Shown here: in pieces, positions 18,107 through 27,870 of the stretch
Layout: the number at the start of each line of letters is the position of its first letter
Position numbering within the stretch: the stretch's first letter is position 1
Assembly (NCBI RefSeq): GCF_935822925.1
Contig: NZ_CAKXZS010000009.1
Location: 1 to 64,000, forward strand
Source: Mesorhizobium ventifaucium
GTDB taxonomy: Bacteria; Pseudomonadota; Alphaproteobacteria; Rhizobiales; Rhizobiaceae
DNA: 64,000 nucleotides
Reading direction: 5' to 3'
Program-made: the position numbers and the translations under genes
Notes under the pieces: generated by a model
Databases searched by the model: none
What the model saw: the letters and a program-made list of their open reading frames with translations, nothing else
Told to the model about the DNA's origin: nothing

Positions 18107-18138
18107 TTTCAGTTCCCCTATGATGTGATTAATACTCG

Positions 18139-18155
18139 GTGTTTCAGTGAAACAC
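18139..18155. repeat. Short inverted repeat between permease and binding-protein genes
   Basis: GTGTTTCA and TGAAACAC are perfect 8-bp arms around one base. The site could be a small mRNA hairpin or an operator for another regulator. Nothing else in the 64-base gap is recognisable. Confidence 0.4.
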
Positions 18156-18170
18156 GCTCCATCGCGTCGC

Positions 18171-19244
18171 TTAAGCGCTTCTCTTTTTGTCGTTTCTGCC
18201 GTCTTTTACCTTGGCTCTTCTGCGACCCGAATGACTGGCCAGCCCGATAGCCACGATTAGCGTGGCCCCATTGAACAGCGGCTCGACGTAGAACTCACCG
18301 CCGAACTGCTGAATTCCCGAGATGCCAACGGCGAGAATGCTCACACCAATGAGGGTGCCCCAGACGTTCACACGCCCCGGCCGGATGGTCGTCGATCCCA
18401 GGAATGCTCCGACGAGCGCGGGGAGCAGAAACTCCAGGCCTACGCTCGCCTGCCCAATGCGCAGCTTGGATGCCAACAGCACGCCCGCGAACGCTCCCAG
18501 CACTCCCGAGACGACGAAAGCGAGAATGACGGACGACCTGACGCTTATGCCATTCAGTTGGGCGGCTCGTGGGTTGGCGCCGATTGCGTAGAAATAGCGC
18601 CCGAGCGGGAGGTATTCCAAGGCTACCCACAACGCTAATGCGATGGCCAGCACATAGAATGCGGGGAGGGGTATGCCAAATATGTCTCCCGCATTTATCA
18701 GCAGGAAGCCGTCCGGCAGGTGACCAACCACCTGCCGACCGCCTGTGTACCAGAGGGAGATCGCATAAAGGATCGTCCCCGTGCCGAGCGTCGCAATGAA
18801 AGCATCGATCTGAGCCAATTCGACAAGCAGGCCGTTTATCACCCCGAGAATGGCCCCCAGGAGCAATACGATGAGCACTGCGACTGGCCACGGCAGATCG
18901 CTTTGAACAATCAGCGCAACGGCCAGAATATGCCACAAGGCGACCCCGTATCCGACGGACAGATCTATTTTGCCTGTCACCATCGGCACCATTGCCGCGA
19001 GCGCCAATACCGCTATGACCGCCTTGTCTCCCAGTATCGCGCGAACATTCAGAAACGTCGGAAATGTCTGCGGCAGGAGGATCGAGAAGAGGGCTATCAG
19101 CAGGACCATTATGACAGGAAGGCCGTATACGGGCAGCCACCGGACAATTTTGTGGGCGATCCTGCTTGGGCCGCCCCCCGCATAATCGTCGGGACCCGGC
19201 TCCAAAGCATCGGATCGTATCGACTGGCCATAATGATTGGTCAT
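18171..19244 (-). CDS. ABC transporter permease (RbsC-like)
   Basis: A protein of 357 residues with about eight to ten hydrophobic helices and the family core GVINGLLVELAQIDAFIATLGTG. The ATG at 19244 overlaps the ATPase stop in an ATGA and has GAGGT upstream; the frame is open to 19379 but that part lies inside the ATPase gene. It forms the membrane channel of the sugar-type importer. Confidence 0.92.
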   Translation of the reverse strand: MTNHYGQSIRSDALEPGPDDYAGGGPSRIAHKIVRWLPVYGLPVIMVLLIALFSILLPQTFPTFLNVRAILGDKAVIAVLALAAMVPMVTGKIDLSVGYGVALWHILAVALIVQSDLPWPVAVLIVLLLGAILGVINGLLVELAQIDAFIATLGTGTILYAISLWYTGGRQVVGHLPDGFLLINAGDIFGIPLPAFYVLAIALALWVALEYLPLGRYFYAIGANPRAAQLNGISVRSSVILAFVVSGVLGAFAGVLLASKLRIGQASVGLEFLLPALVGAFLGSTTIRPGRVNVWGTLIGVSILAVGISGIQQFGGEFYVEPLFNGATLIVAIGLASHSGRRRAKVKDGRNDKKRSA

Positions 19245-20779
19245 GTAATTACCTCGAACTCGTGCTTTGACCTTCGTGACAATCCAGACGCGGCATGGAT
19301 CAGCGTTTCCATCGATAGCTGCTCGCGCGCCAGTTCGGTCGCCACACGCCCGCGGTTGAACACGAACGCACGATTGCAAACATTGGCCACTTCTTCGAAA
19401 TCAGCCGAGATCATCAAAATCGCGGCGCCGCGCTCGAGCGCTTGGTTGAGGAGACCGTAGATCTCGGCCTTCGCCCCGACATCGACGCCCTGCGTCGGAT
19501 CCTCAAGGATGAGCAACTGTCCGCCATAGTCGAGCCATCGCGCGAGAACGACCTTCTGCTGGTTTCCTCCGCTAAGGGAATTGATGCTCAACTCGGGGTC
19601 GTTGGGACGAACTGAAAACCGTCCGGCCAGATCGCGCGCCTGGCGCCTTTCAGCGGCGTTGGACATCAATCGCAGAGGCTTTCGTCCACGCATACCGGGA
19701 TTGATCATCAGATTTTCGCGAATGGAATTGCTCATCGCCAGGCTCTCTTCCTGACGGTTTCCCGAGACGAAGCCGACGCCCGTCGCCATCGCGTCTCGCG
19801 GCGATCGAGGGGTCAGGGAGCGACCATTGAGGTGCATCGAGCCGTCGACTACCGGCTCCAGGCCGAAGAGAACACGCCCGATCAACTCCTGGCCTGCGCC
19901 GCGAAGACCGGCCAGTGCCACCATCTCCCCGGCCCGAACCTCGAGCGATACCGGCCCCACCTCACCAGCCGAAAGGCTCCGCAGCACCAGCACAGGCCCG
20001 GCCTCGGGTGGCGGCGCCTTTGAGAATACCTCTGACGGAGGTCGCCCGACGATCATCAGAACCAGATCCTGGGCGCTTGTCTCTGAGACAGGACGATCGC
20101 CGACGAGCTTGCCGTCGCGCATGACGACGACGCGATCCGCCAGGCGATAGACCTCGTCCAATCTGTGCGACACGTAGATTATTGCGACACCGCGTTTGCG
20201 AAGCCGCTCCAGGACCTCAAACAGACGCGCGACGTCCTCTTCTGGCAAGCTCGCCGTCGGCTCATCCAGGACCAGCAGTTCGGCATCGACCGCCAGCGCC
20301 CGCGCGATGGTAAGCAGCGACTTCTCTGCCCTGGATAGCCTGAACACTCGCTGCCTGGGGTCGATTCCGCCGCCCACCACCTTGAGAGCCTCGGCAGCCG
20401 AGCGCTCCACTTCGTTCCAGTCGATCAGGCCCCACCGACGAGGAAAACCCGTCGCCATCGCCATGTTCTCGGCAACCGTCATCCATTCGATAAGGCCGAG
20501 GTCCTGATGGATAAACGAGATCGGATGGCTTTCGGCGTTGCCATCAAGCTGCCGGCCATTGACGAGGATTTCGCCTGCGTCAGGACGATGGATGCCGGCG
20601 AGTACCTTGATCAAGGTCGACTTGCCCGCGCCATTCTCGCCGAGCAGAGCGAGGATCGATCCACGCTCCACGTCAAAGCTGACATTGTTGACCGCTACCG
20701 TGCCGCCAAACTTCTTTGTCACCCCGCGAAAGCTGACGATCGGAGAACTACCTGAAGTTGTGTTGCGGCCGATTTCCAT
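19241..20779 (-). CDS. Sugar-type ABC transporter ATPase (RbsA/MglA-like, double ATP-binding)
   Basis: This 512-residue protein has two ATPase cassettes, as usual for RbsA. The first has GENGAGKSTL, a degenerate signature LSRAEKSLL and LLVLDEPTASL. The second has a degenerate P loop (ALAGLRGAGQE), intact signature LSGGNQQK and Walker B LLILEDPTQGVD. The ATG at 20779 follows AAGGAAG; upstream in-frame codons to 20890 would run through the divergent promoter and operator region. First gene of the transporter-reductase-RidA operon, divergent from the semialdehyde dehydrogenase. The changed signature in cassette one is worth noting, since LSGGQ is more usual. Confidence 0.93.
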   Translation of the reverse strand: MEIGRNTTSGSSPIVSFRGVTKKFGGTVAVNNVSFDVERGSILALLGENGAGKSTLIKVLAGIHRPDAGEILVNGRQLDGNAESHPISFIHQDLGLIEWMTVAENMAMATGFPRRWGLIDWNEVERSAAEALKVVGGGIDPRQRVFRLSRAEKSLLTIARALAVDAELLVLDEPTASLPEEDVARLFEVLERLRKRGVAIIYVSHRLDEVYRLADRVVVMRDGKLVGDRPVSETSAQDLVLMIVGRPPSEVFSKAPPPEAGPVLVLRSLSAGEVGPVSLEVRAGEMVALAGLRGAGQELIGRVLFGLEPVVDGSMHLNGRSLTPRSPRDAMATGVGFVSGNRQEESLAMSNSIRENLMINPGMRGRKPLRLMSNAAERRQARDLAGRFSVRPNDPELSINSLSGGNQQKVVLARWLDYGGQLLILEDPTQGVDVGAKAEIYGLLNQALERGAAILMISADFEEVANVCNRAFVFNRGRVATELAREQLSMETLIHAASGLSRRSKHEFEVIT

Positions 20780-20866
20780 TAGCCAGCTTCCTTTTCGGAA
20801 CGCGCCATCGGACGAAAACTTTCCGGTTTGTGAGCCCAGCATAACTAGGCAAGCGCACCTGTCAAT

Positions 20867-20881
20867 GGTATATGTTGCATA
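20867..20881. promoter_or_regulatory. Candidate GntR operator in the divergent transporter/dehydrogenase region
   Basis: GGTATATGTTGCATA, followed by a second partial copy AATATATCAT, lies 31-45 bases before the dehydrogenase start and upstream of the divergent RbsA-like gene. It shares GGTATATG with the reverse complement of the 12642 site and would link both transcripts to the GntR regulator 20 kb away. Confidence 0.5.
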
Positions 20882-20911
20882 ATATATCATTTGAACTCGT
20901 GGAGCCTGTTA

Positions 20912-22369
20912 ATGAACCTCAAGGATGCATCGCTTCTCAAAAGTCGCTGTCTTGTTAATGGAGAATGGATCGGCAATCCCGAAATCGTCGTCGAGAACCC
21001 GTCGACGAATGAGGCGATAGGAAGCGTGCCCAGACTTGGCGGCGCAGATGCGCGGCTGGCCATAAAGCACGCTCAGACCGCATTCCCTCATTGGTCCAGG
21101 ATGACTGCGAAAGAGCGCGGCAAGATCATCCGCCGCTGGTACGAACTCATGATTGAGAACAAGGATGATCTGGCACTCATCCTCACAAGCGAGCAGGGCA
21201 AACCCCTCGCTGAGGCCGCCGGCGAGATCGATTACGCTGCGAATTTCCTGGAATTCTTTGCCGAGGAAGCAAAGCGGGTCTACGGCGAAACGATTCCTTC
21301 CCACAAGGCGAACGCCCGGATCGTCGTTACCAAGCAGCCGGTCGGGGTCGTGGCGGCCATTACGCCCTGGAATTTTCCTGCGGCTATGATCACTCGCAAG
21401 GTGGGAGCCGCGTTGGCGGTTGGATGTACGGTGGTTTGCAAGCCGGCCACCGAAACGCCGCTAACGGCCCTGGCGCTCGCCGAACTGGGGCAGCGCGCCG
21501 GTATCCCCGCCGGCGTCCTCAATGTAATTACTGGAAAATCGTTCGAGATCGGAGAGGAACTGACATCAAACCCGGCGGTGCGCGCGGTTACGTTTACCGG
21601 ATCGACGGAAGTCGGGAAAATCCTGATGCGACAGTGCGCTTCAACGATCAAGAAGGTAGCGCTCGAACTGGGTGGGAACGCTCCGTTCATTGTGTTCGAT
21701 GACGCCGATCTCCACGCAGCTGTGAAGGGCGCCGTCGAAGCGAAATTCCGCAACACCGGCCAAACCTGCGTCTGCGCGAACCGAATCCTGGTGCAGTCCG
21801 GTGTGTATTCCGTCTTCATCGAACTGTTGGCGAAGGAAGTCGCCAAGCTGAAGGTAGGCGACGGGACCGGTCGTGGCGTGGTTCAGGGACCATTGATAAA
21901 CGCAGCGGCTGTTCGGAAGGTCGAAGAGCACATCAAGGACGCCGTTGAACTCGGCGCCGAGATCGTCGTTGGCGGCGAGCGACATGAATTGGGGGGCAAC
22001 TTCATACAACCCACCGTCCTAAAGAACGTCACGACCAGTATGCTGTTGACCCGCGAGGAGACTTTCGGACCGTTAGCCCCCGTCTGCAAATTCGAAACGG
22101 AAGAAGAGGCGGTTGCACTCGCGAACGATACGCCGTCGGGCCTTGCCGCATATCTTTACAGCAGGGATATCGGCCGCTGCTGGCGCGTCGCCGAGGCTCT
22201 CGAGGTTGGCATGGTTGGCGTGAATGAAGGCCTTCTGGCAACCGAGCTGGCCCCGTTTGGTGGCGTCAAGGAGTCGGGGCTCGGCCGAGAAGGCTCTCAC
22301 TACGGGATCGAAGAGTTTGTCGAGGCCAAATACATGCTGGTCGGCGGCTTGGGTATTCCGACGGCATGA
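20912..22369 (+). CDS. gabD: NAD(P)-dependent succinate-semialdehyde dehydrogenase family
   Basis: The aldehyde dehydrogenase has 485 residues, the usual GabD length. Conserved parts are ITPWNFPAAMITRK with the cofactor Lys, FTGSTEVGKILM, the general base Glu in LELGGNAPF, and the catalytic Cys in NTGQTCVCANR. The ATG at 20912 has GTGGAG upstream; a TTG 21 bases earlier is less likely. The family also covers glutarate-, hydroxy- and aminoadipate-semialdehyde dehydrogenases, so the exact substrate is open. In context it would oxidise the semialdehyde made by the phospho-lyase. Confidence 0.9.
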   Translation: MNLKDASLLKSRCLVNGEWIGNPEIVVENPSTNEAIGSVPRLGGADARLAIKHAQTAFPHWSRMTAKERGKIIRRWYELMIENKDDLALILTSEQGKPLAEAAGEIDYAANFLEFFAEEAKRVYGETIPSHKANARIVVTKQPVGVVAAITPWNFPAAMITRKVGAALAVGCTVVCKPATETPLTALALAELGQRAGIPAGVLNVITGKSFEIGEELTSNPAVRAVTFTGSTEVGKILMRQCASTIKKVALELGGNAPFIVFDDADLHAAVKGAVEAKFRNTGQTCVCANRILVQSGVYSVFIELLAKEVAKLKVGDGTGRGVVQGPLINAAAVRKVEEHIKDAVELGAEIVVGGERHELGGNFIQPTVLKNVTTSMLLTREETFGPLAPVCKFETEEEAVALANDTPSGLAAYLYSRDIGRCWRVAEALEVGMVGVNEGLLATELAPFGGVKESGLGREGSHYGIEEFVEAKYMLVGGLGIPTA

Positions 22370-22410
22370 GATTGCCGAGGCGTTGGCAGGATCACCGCCA
22401 ACCGTCGCAG

Positions 22411-22494
22411 ACTGGTGTCGATCTGATTTCCATCGGCTGGTTGACTCACAGCGCGCCGATCCTCGATATCGGCTTCGACTATCGTAAGCTTTGA
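22411..22494 (+). pseudogene. nadC: 3' remnant of nadC (nicotinate-nucleotide pyrophosphorylase)
   Basis: Twenty-seven codons followed by TGA read as the conserved NadC C terminus: [21 protein letters not shown] and a short tail. Upstream of codon 1 the frame no longer resembles NadC and there is no start. The rest of the gene, including the active site, is missing. The fragment lies between gabD and bioB, where an intact nadABC set next to bio genes is known in Mesorhizobium. It marks a deletion or replacement endpoint between 22370 and 22411. Confidence 0.8.
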
Positions 22495-22564
22495 TCGTCG
22501 GGCTGATTACCGGCAGCGGCCTCTCCTCGATGTAGTCGCGATAACGCAAGGAACGGGATTGAAA

Positions 22565-23566
22565 ATGCACGCAGCGATTTCGGAAAAGACCGCGCCCGCA
22601 GTTCGAGCAGTCGGCGATCGCCGGATGTGGACCATGGAAGAGGCTCGGGCGCTCCATGACGCACCTTTCAATGACCTGCTGTTTCAGGCGCAAACCGTTC
22701 ACCGCCAGAATTTCGATCCCAACAAGGTCCAGCTGAGCCGGCTTCTCAGCATCAAGACAGGTGGATGCTCGGAAGATTGCGGCTATTGCAGCCAGTCGGC
22801 GCATCACGAAACGGGCCTCAAGGCGTCGAAGCTGATGGAGGTCCGGCGCGTCATTGCCGAGGCGACAAAAGCGCGCCACGCCGGCGCCACCCGCTATTGC
22901 ATGGGTGCTGCCTGGCGAAACCCCAAGGCGCGCGACATGGATGCGGTCGTGGCAATGGTCGAAGGCGTCAAGGCGCTGGGCATGGAGACCTGCATGACGC
23001 TCGGCATGCTCGATCTCGAGCAGGCCGCTAGACTGAAGCAGGCTGGTCTCGACTACTACAACCACAACATCGATACGTCGGAGCGCTACTACGGCGAGAT
23101 CATCTCGACTCGCACGTTTGCCGATCGGCTGGATACGCTCGCCAATGTCCGCGACAGCGGCATCAAGGTCTGCTGCGGAGGCATTGTTGGCATGGGTGAA
23201 GAGCCGGTGGACCGGATCGACATGCTGGTGTCGCTGGCCAATCTGCCGGAACATCCGCAAAGCGTTCCGATCAACATGCTGATCCCGATCGCCGGCACGC
23301 CGCTTGCCGAGGCCAAGCCGATCGAGCCGATCGAATTCGTGCGTGTGATCGCGCTGGCACGCATCATGATGCCAAAATCTCACGTCCGTCTTTCCGCCGG
23401 CCGCACCGCCATGACCGACGAGATGCAGGCGCTGTGCTTTTTTGCCGGCGCCAATTCGATCTTCGTCGGCGACACGCTGCTGACGGCGGACAATCCCGGC
23501 GAAGACAAGGATACTCTCCTATTCCGCCGCCTCGGCATCGAGCCGATGGAACTCGAGACGCAATGA
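22565..23566 (+). CDS. bioB: Biotin synthase
   Basis: A radical SAM enzyme inserting sulfur into dethiobiotin. The 4Fe-4S cysteine motif is present as [12 protein letters not shown], together with [28 protein letters not shown] and the Arg of the 2Fe-2S site in VRLSAGR. The length of 333 residues is normal. ATG at 22565 is used; a TTG at 22559 lies better spaced from AAGGA and could be the real start. First gene of bioBFDA-bioZ; its stop overlaps the bioF start (ATGA). No BioR-type operator was seen upstream. Confidence 0.96.
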   Translation: MHAAISEKTAPAVRAVGDRRMWTMEEARALHDAPFNDLLFQAQTVHRQNFDPNKVQLSRLLSIKTGGCSEDCGYCSQSAHHETGLKASKLMEVRRVIAEATKARHAGATRYCMGAAWRNPKARDMDAVVAMVEGVKALGMETCMTLGMLDLEQAARLKQAGLDYYNHNIDTSERYYGEIISTRTFADRLDTLANVRDSGIKVCCGGIVGMGEEPVDRIDMLVSLANLPEHPQSVPINMLIPIAGTPLAEAKPIEPIEFVRVIALARIMMPKSHVRLSAGRTAMTDEMQALCFFAGANSIFVGDTLLTADNPGEDKDTLLFRRLGIEPMELETQ

Positions 23567-24702
23567 ACGCGTCGCCGCTTGCCCGCTACGACGCGACCTT
23601 GCGCGGACTGGCGCGGAAGGACCGGATGCGGACGCTGTCGCCGCGCGCCGGGCTCGATTTCTCGTCCAACGACTATCTCGGGCTTGCCGCCTCCAAAAGA
23701 CTTGGCGATGCGGTTGTGATGGCGATTGCACAGGGCACGCCAGTCGGCGCCAGCGGGTCGCGGCTGTTGCGCGGCAACACGCCGGAGCATGAGGCGCTGG
23801 AGGCGGACGCTGCGGCGTTCTTCGGCGCCGAACGCGCACTGTTCTTCGGCAGTGGTTACATCGCCAACTTCGCTCTCCTGACCGCACTGCCGCAGAAGGG
23901 CGATCTGCTGGTCCTCGACGAGCTCGCTCACGCCAGCATGCATGAGGGTGCGCAGGCCGGACGCGCCGAGTTCAAGCTGGCCGCGCACAACGACGTCAAT
24001 GCTGTCGAGGATGCGATCAGCAAATGGCGCGCCGAAGGCGGCATTGGGCGCGTCTGGATAGGGGTCGAAAGCCTCTACAGCATGGATGGCGACCGCGCGC
24101 CGATGGAGAGCCTCGTCGCGCTTGCCGATCGGCACGACGCATTCCTCATCGTCGACGAGGCGCATGCCACCGGCGTCTGCGGAACCGAAGGCCGCGGGCT
24201 GGCCGCTGCGTTCGAGGGCCGCGACAACATCGTCGCGCTGCACACATGCGGCAAGGCGCTCGGCGCGTCCGGCGCGCTCGTCACCGGCCCGCGAACACTG
24301 TGCGACTATCTCATCAACCGTTGCCGGCCATTCATCTACGCCACCGCGCCATCGCCGCTGATGGCTGTCGCGGCGCGCGAAGCGCTGGCCATGTTGTCCG
24401 ACGAGCCCACGCGCCGCGTCCAGCTGCAGGAACGCGTTGCCTTCGCGGGCCGCCAACTGGCCGAGCGCTGCGGCGTGATCCCCAGCGGCTCGCAGATCCA
24501 GCCATTTGTCATCGGCGAGAACCGGCGCACCATGGCGGTGGCGGCGGCACTGCAGGCCCGCGGCTTCGACATACGCGGCATTCGTCCGCCGACCGTGTCC
24601 GAGGGCACGTCGCGGCTGCGCATTTCGCTGACGCTCAACGTCGACGAGACCGCCATTTCCGCAATGGTCGAGGCGCTCGTCGAGGTGTTGGCCTCGGCAT
24701 GA
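23563..24702 (+). CDS. bioF: 8-amino-7-oxononanoate synthase
   Basis: A PLP enzyme of 379 residues that condenses pimeloyl thioester with alanine. It shows [10 protein letters not shown], the [10 protein letters not shown] segment, [11 protein letters not shown] and the Schiff-base Lys in [16 protein letters not shown]. The start is fixed by the 4-base overlap with the bioB stop; the frame extends further upstream only inside bioB. Its own stop overlaps bioD in the same manner. Confidence 0.96.
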   Translation: MNASPLARYDATLRGLARKDRMRTLSPRAGLDFSSNDYLGLAASKRLGDAVVMAIAQGTPVGASGSRLLRGNTPEHEALEADAAAFFGAERALFFGSGYIANFALLTALPQKGDLLVLDELAHASMHEGAQAGRAEFKLAAHNDVNAVEDAISKWRAEGGIGRVWIGVESLYSMDGDRAPMESLVALADRHDAFLIVDEAHATGVCGTEGRGLAAAFEGRDNIVALHTCGKALGASGALVTGPRTLCDYLINRCRPFIYATAPSPLMAVAAREALAMLSDEPTRRVQLQERVAFAGRQLAERCGVIPSGSQIQPFVIGENRRTMAVAAALQARGFDIRGIRPPTVSEGTSRLRISLTLNVDETAISAMVEALVEVLASA

Positions 24703-25334
24703 CCAAGCGCATCGTCGTCACCGGAACAGACACGGGAATTGGCAAGACGGTATTTGCGGCCGGGCTCGCCGGCCTGCTCGACGGCTTCTACTGGAAGCCG
24801 GTGCAATCGGGCCTCGACGACGAAACCGACAGCGAGGTGGTTGCGCGGCTTGCCGGCCTGCCGTCGGGGCGCGTGCTGCCGGAAGCCTACCGCTTGAAGA
24901 GCCCGTTGTCGCCGCATCGTTCGGCCGAAATCGACGGCGTCATGATCGAGCCGGCAGACTTCTCCCTTCCGGCCGTGCCGGGACCGCTCGTCATCGAGGG
25001 TGCGGGTGGGCTGATGGTGCCGCTCAACCGGCGGACAATGGTCATCGACATTTTCGAGCGGTGGCAACTTCCAGTTGTCTTGTGCGCACGCACGTCGCTC
25101 GGAACGATCAACCATACGTTGCTGTCGATCGAGGCCCTGCGGGCTCGCTCCATCCCGCTCATCGGAGTCGCCTTCATCGGCGAAGAGGTGGCTGATACGC
25201 AAAGAACAATCGTGGAGTTCGGCGGCGTGCCGCAACTCGGCAGGCTGCCGCACCTCGACCCGCTGACGGGTGAAACGCTGAGAGAGGCGATGATCGGCGG
25301 CTTCGACCTTGCCCTAATTGCCGGAGGCGAATGA
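24699..25334 (+). CDS. bioD: Dethiobiotin synthetase
   Basis: The enzyme has 211 residues. It opens with the P loop [15 protein letters not shown], and YWKPVQSGL and [11 protein letters not shown] are the other conserved blocks of BioD, which closes the ureido ring with CO2 and ATP. The ATG overlaps the bioF stop. The same open frame extends back to 24024 inside bioF, but that part is not coding. Confidence 0.95.
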   Translation: MTKRIVVTGTDTGIGKTVFAAGLAGLLDGFYWKPVQSGLDDETDSEVVARLAGLPSGRVLPEAYRLKSPLSPHRSAEIDGVMIEPADFSLPAVPGPLVIEGAGGLMVPLNRRTMVIDIFERWQLPVVLCARTSLGTINHTLLSIEALRARSIPLIGVAFIGEEVADTQRTIVEFGGVPQLGRLPHLDPLTGETLREAMIGGFDLALIAGGE

Positions 25335-26599
25335 TGTCGCAGTCCGCAGTCTGGCATCCGTTCACGCAGCATGCGCTGGAGCCGGCGATTCCGGAAATCG
25401 TGCTGACGGAGGGAGCCTATCTCCATAAAGCTGACGGCACGCGTATCCTGGACGCCATCTCTTCCTGGTGGGTCGTCACCCACGGCCACCGCCATCCCCG
25501 CATCATGAAGGCCATCGAGACGACCACGTCGGGCCTCGACCAGATCATCTTTGCAGGCTTCACGCACGAGCCAGCCGAACGCCTGGCCAGAGCGCTTGTC
25601 GGCCTTGCTCCCGCCGGGCTCGACTGGGTGTTCTATTCCGACAGCGGCTCGACCTCAGTCGAAGTCGCGCTGAAGATGGCGCTCGGCTATTTCCGCAACA
25701 TCGGCGCGCCGCGTTCACGCATCGTCGTCATGGAGCACAGCTATCATGGCGACACGATCGGCACGATGAGCATCGGCGCCCGCGGCGTGTTCAACGTCGC
25801 TTACGAGCCTTTGCTGTTCGAGGTCGACACCATTCCCTTCCCAGCTGCAGGGCGCGAGCAAGAGACGCTGGATCGGTTCGAGGCACTCTCTCGCCACCGG
25901 CGCGCTGCCGCGCTGATCGTCGAGCCGCTGGTGCTCGGCGCCGGCGGCATGCTGATGTATCCGGCCTGGGTTCTGGCGGAATTGAAGAGGATCGCCGTAA
26001 CCTCCGGTACGCTGCTCATCGCCGACGAGGTGATGACCGGCTGGGGGCGCACCGGGACCATGTTCGCCTGCGAGCAGGCGTCCATCTCTCCGGACATCTT
26101 GTGCACCTCGAAGGGCCTGACCGGCGGCGCCATTCCGCTGGCCGCCACGCTTGCCACCGATGCCATCTTCCAGGCCCATTATTCCGAGGACCGGAAGAAG
26201 ACGTTTTTCCACTCGAGTTCCTACACCGCCAATCCGATCGCCTGCGCGGCAGCACTTGCCAATGTCGAGATCTGGCGCGACGAGCCGGTGGCCGAACGGA
26301 TCGCGGCCTTGAGCGCGAGGCAGGCCGCCGGGCTTTTGCGCTTTCGCGACAATCCGTTCTTCACCGACAGCCGGGCGACCGGCACCATCGTGGCCCTCGA
26401 TTTGCGCACCGGCTCTGCCGGCTACCTGGCCGAAATCGGGCCGAGGCTGCGCGCATTCTTCCTAGAACATGGCCTGCTCGTGCGCCCGCTCGGCAACGTT
26501 CTCTATCTTCTGCCGCCCTATTGCATCACTGGCGACGAAATTGATGGGCTCTATGATGCAATCGAGGAGGCCGGCAAACGCTTCGGCTCGCGGCCATGA
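25331..26599 (+). CDS. bioA: Adenosylmethionine-8-amino-7-oxononanoate aminotransferase
   Basis: A class III aminotransferase of 422 residues. It has VWHPFTQH at the N terminus, [52 protein letters not shown] and the PLP Lys in CTSKGLTGG. The SSWW block is diagnostic for BioA. ATGATG at 25331/25334 overlaps the bioD stop. It makes 7,8-diaminopelargonate and is cotranscribed with the other bio genes. Confidence 0.96.
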   Translation: MMSQSAVWHPFTQHALEPAIPEIVLTEGAYLHKADGTRILDAISSWWVVTHGHRHPRIMKAIETTTSGLDQIIFAGFTHEPAERLARALVGLAPAGLDWVFYSDSGSTSVEVALKMALGYFRNIGAPRSRIVVMEHSYHGDTIGTMSIGARGVFNVAYEPLLFEVDTIPFPAAGREQETLDRFEALSRHRRAAALIVEPLVLGAGGMLMYPAWVLAELKRIAVTSGTLLIADEVMTGWGRTGTMFACEQASISPDILCTSKGLTGGAIPLAATLATDAIFQAHYSEDRKKTFFHSSSYTANPIACAAALANVEIWRDEPVAERIAALSARQAAGLLRFRDNPFFTDSRATGTIVALDLRTGSAGYLAEIGPRLRAFFLEHGLLVRPLGNVLYLLPPYCITGDEIDGLYDAIEEAGKRFGSRP

Positions 26600-27579
26600 G
26601 CCGATCGTCGCGCATTCTCGGTTTTGGTCATCATGCGCCGTCGCGCAAGGTCGAGAATCTGGAAATAGAAGACCATCTCGGGCTCAAGCCCGGCTGGATC
26701 GAGCGCCGCACCGGAATTCGTTCCCGCTTCTGGGCAACCGACGATGATACGCTCTCGGGCCTTGCCGCGCAGGCCGGCGACATTGCGCTGGCCAACGCCG
26801 GCATCGACCGGAGCGACATAGGGCTGCTGTTGCTTGCCACCTCGACGCCCGACCATCTTCTGCCGCCAAGCGCGCCGCTGGTCGCGCATCGGCTGGGTCT
26901 GGGGCGGGCGGGCGCTGTCGATCTGACCGGCGCCTGTGCCGGCTTCATCTATGCGCTGATGTTTGCGGATGGGTTCACCCGCGTGCACGGCAAAGCGAGC
27001 CTGGTCATTGCCGCCAACATCCTCAGCCGCCGCATCAATCCGGCCGAGCGCGCCAGCGCCGTGCTTTTTGCCGATGCCGCCGGCGCCGTGGTGATCGGTC
27101 CGTCCCATGACCCGGATCGGGGCATTCTCGGTGCTTCAGTGGATTCCGACGGCTCGCGCTACGGGCTGATCCAGATTCCCGCCGGAGGAAGCGACATGCC
27201 ATTCCATGGCGATCTCGACCTTGGGCAGACCCGGATGACGATCACCGACGGCCGTGAGGTGTTCGCCAAAGCCGTGGACATGATGACGGATTGCTCGTTA
27301 GGTGCGCTCGCCGCGGCCGGGATGCGGCCGCAAGATGTGGGCCGGTTCGTGCCGCATCAGGCCAATGCCCGCATTTTCGACGCGGTCGGGCGAAACCTCG
27401 GCATATCAGATCAAGCGATCGTCAAGTCGATTGCCGACTACGGCAATTCTTCCGCCGCGACGATCCCGCTGTCGCTGTCGCTGGCCAATCGGACGGAGCC
27501 ATTCCGGCCTGGCGAGAAAATCCTCCTGGCGGCCGCGGGTGCGGGTCTCAGCGGCGGTGCGCTCGTCGTCGGAATTTAG
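26596..27579 (+). CDS. bioZ: BioZ, KAS III-like enzyme for pimelate-moiety synthesis
   Basis: A FabH-fold condensing enzyme of 327 residues with the Cys-His-Asn triad in [18 protein letters not shown] and [10 protein letters not shown]. It overlaps the bioA stop by 4 bases. BioZ was first described in the bio operon of Mesorhizobium and later shown in related bacteria to condense a glutaryl thioester with malonyl-ACP, replacing BioC/BioH. No bioC or bioH is visible here, in agreement. The FabH-like sequence alone would not separate it from fatty acid FabH; the operon position does. Confidence 0.93.
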   Translation: MSRSSRILGFGHHAPSRKVENLEIEDHLGLKPGWIERRTGIRSRFWATDDDTLSGLAAQAGDIALANAGIDRSDIGLLLLATSTPDHLLPPSAPLVAHRLGLGRAGAVDLTGACAGFIYALMFADGFTRVHGKASLVIAANILSRRINPAERASAVLFADAAGAVVIGPSHDPDRGILGASVDSDGSRYGLIQIPAGGSDMPFHGDLDLGQTRMTITDGREVFAKAVDMMTDCSLGALAAAGMRPQDVGRFVPHQANARIFDAVGRNLGISDQAIVKSIADYGNSSAATIPLSLSLANRTEPFRPGEKILLAAAGAGLSGGALVVGI

Positions 27580-27870
27580 CCGAGCAGCCGCGTCAGCCTG
27601 TCCAGCGTTCGACCGCTTGTAGGCATTTCCAGATAACCAAGTCTTCCGGTCAGTCTCACGGCGTTACCCATAGTTCCTGTTTTGTTCTGTTCAAATGGCC
27701 GCCCGAGCCGCAAGTTCTTTTCGCCATCGCTTTTTGTTAATCGATTGTAGAGCTGGCTGGCTTTGCCGGCGCCTTGCCTTTCGCACTGCAGCATCATATC
27801 GCTCGTGTAGCGACACGGCGGGACTTCGGCTTCGTCAATCTTTTCAATCTCCTGCAACCGGAGAGCAAGC
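27580..27870. other. Intergenic region before ppdK
   Basis: This gap of about 290 bases holds no convincing gene. It presumably contains the ppdK promoter. CCGGAGAG lies 6 bases before the ppdK ATG. I saw no clear terminator for the bio operon. Confidence 0.5.

Noticed and set aside
22370..22565. BioR-type operator (TTATNNATAA) before bioB
   Set aside because: No convincing match in this gap nor before bioY.
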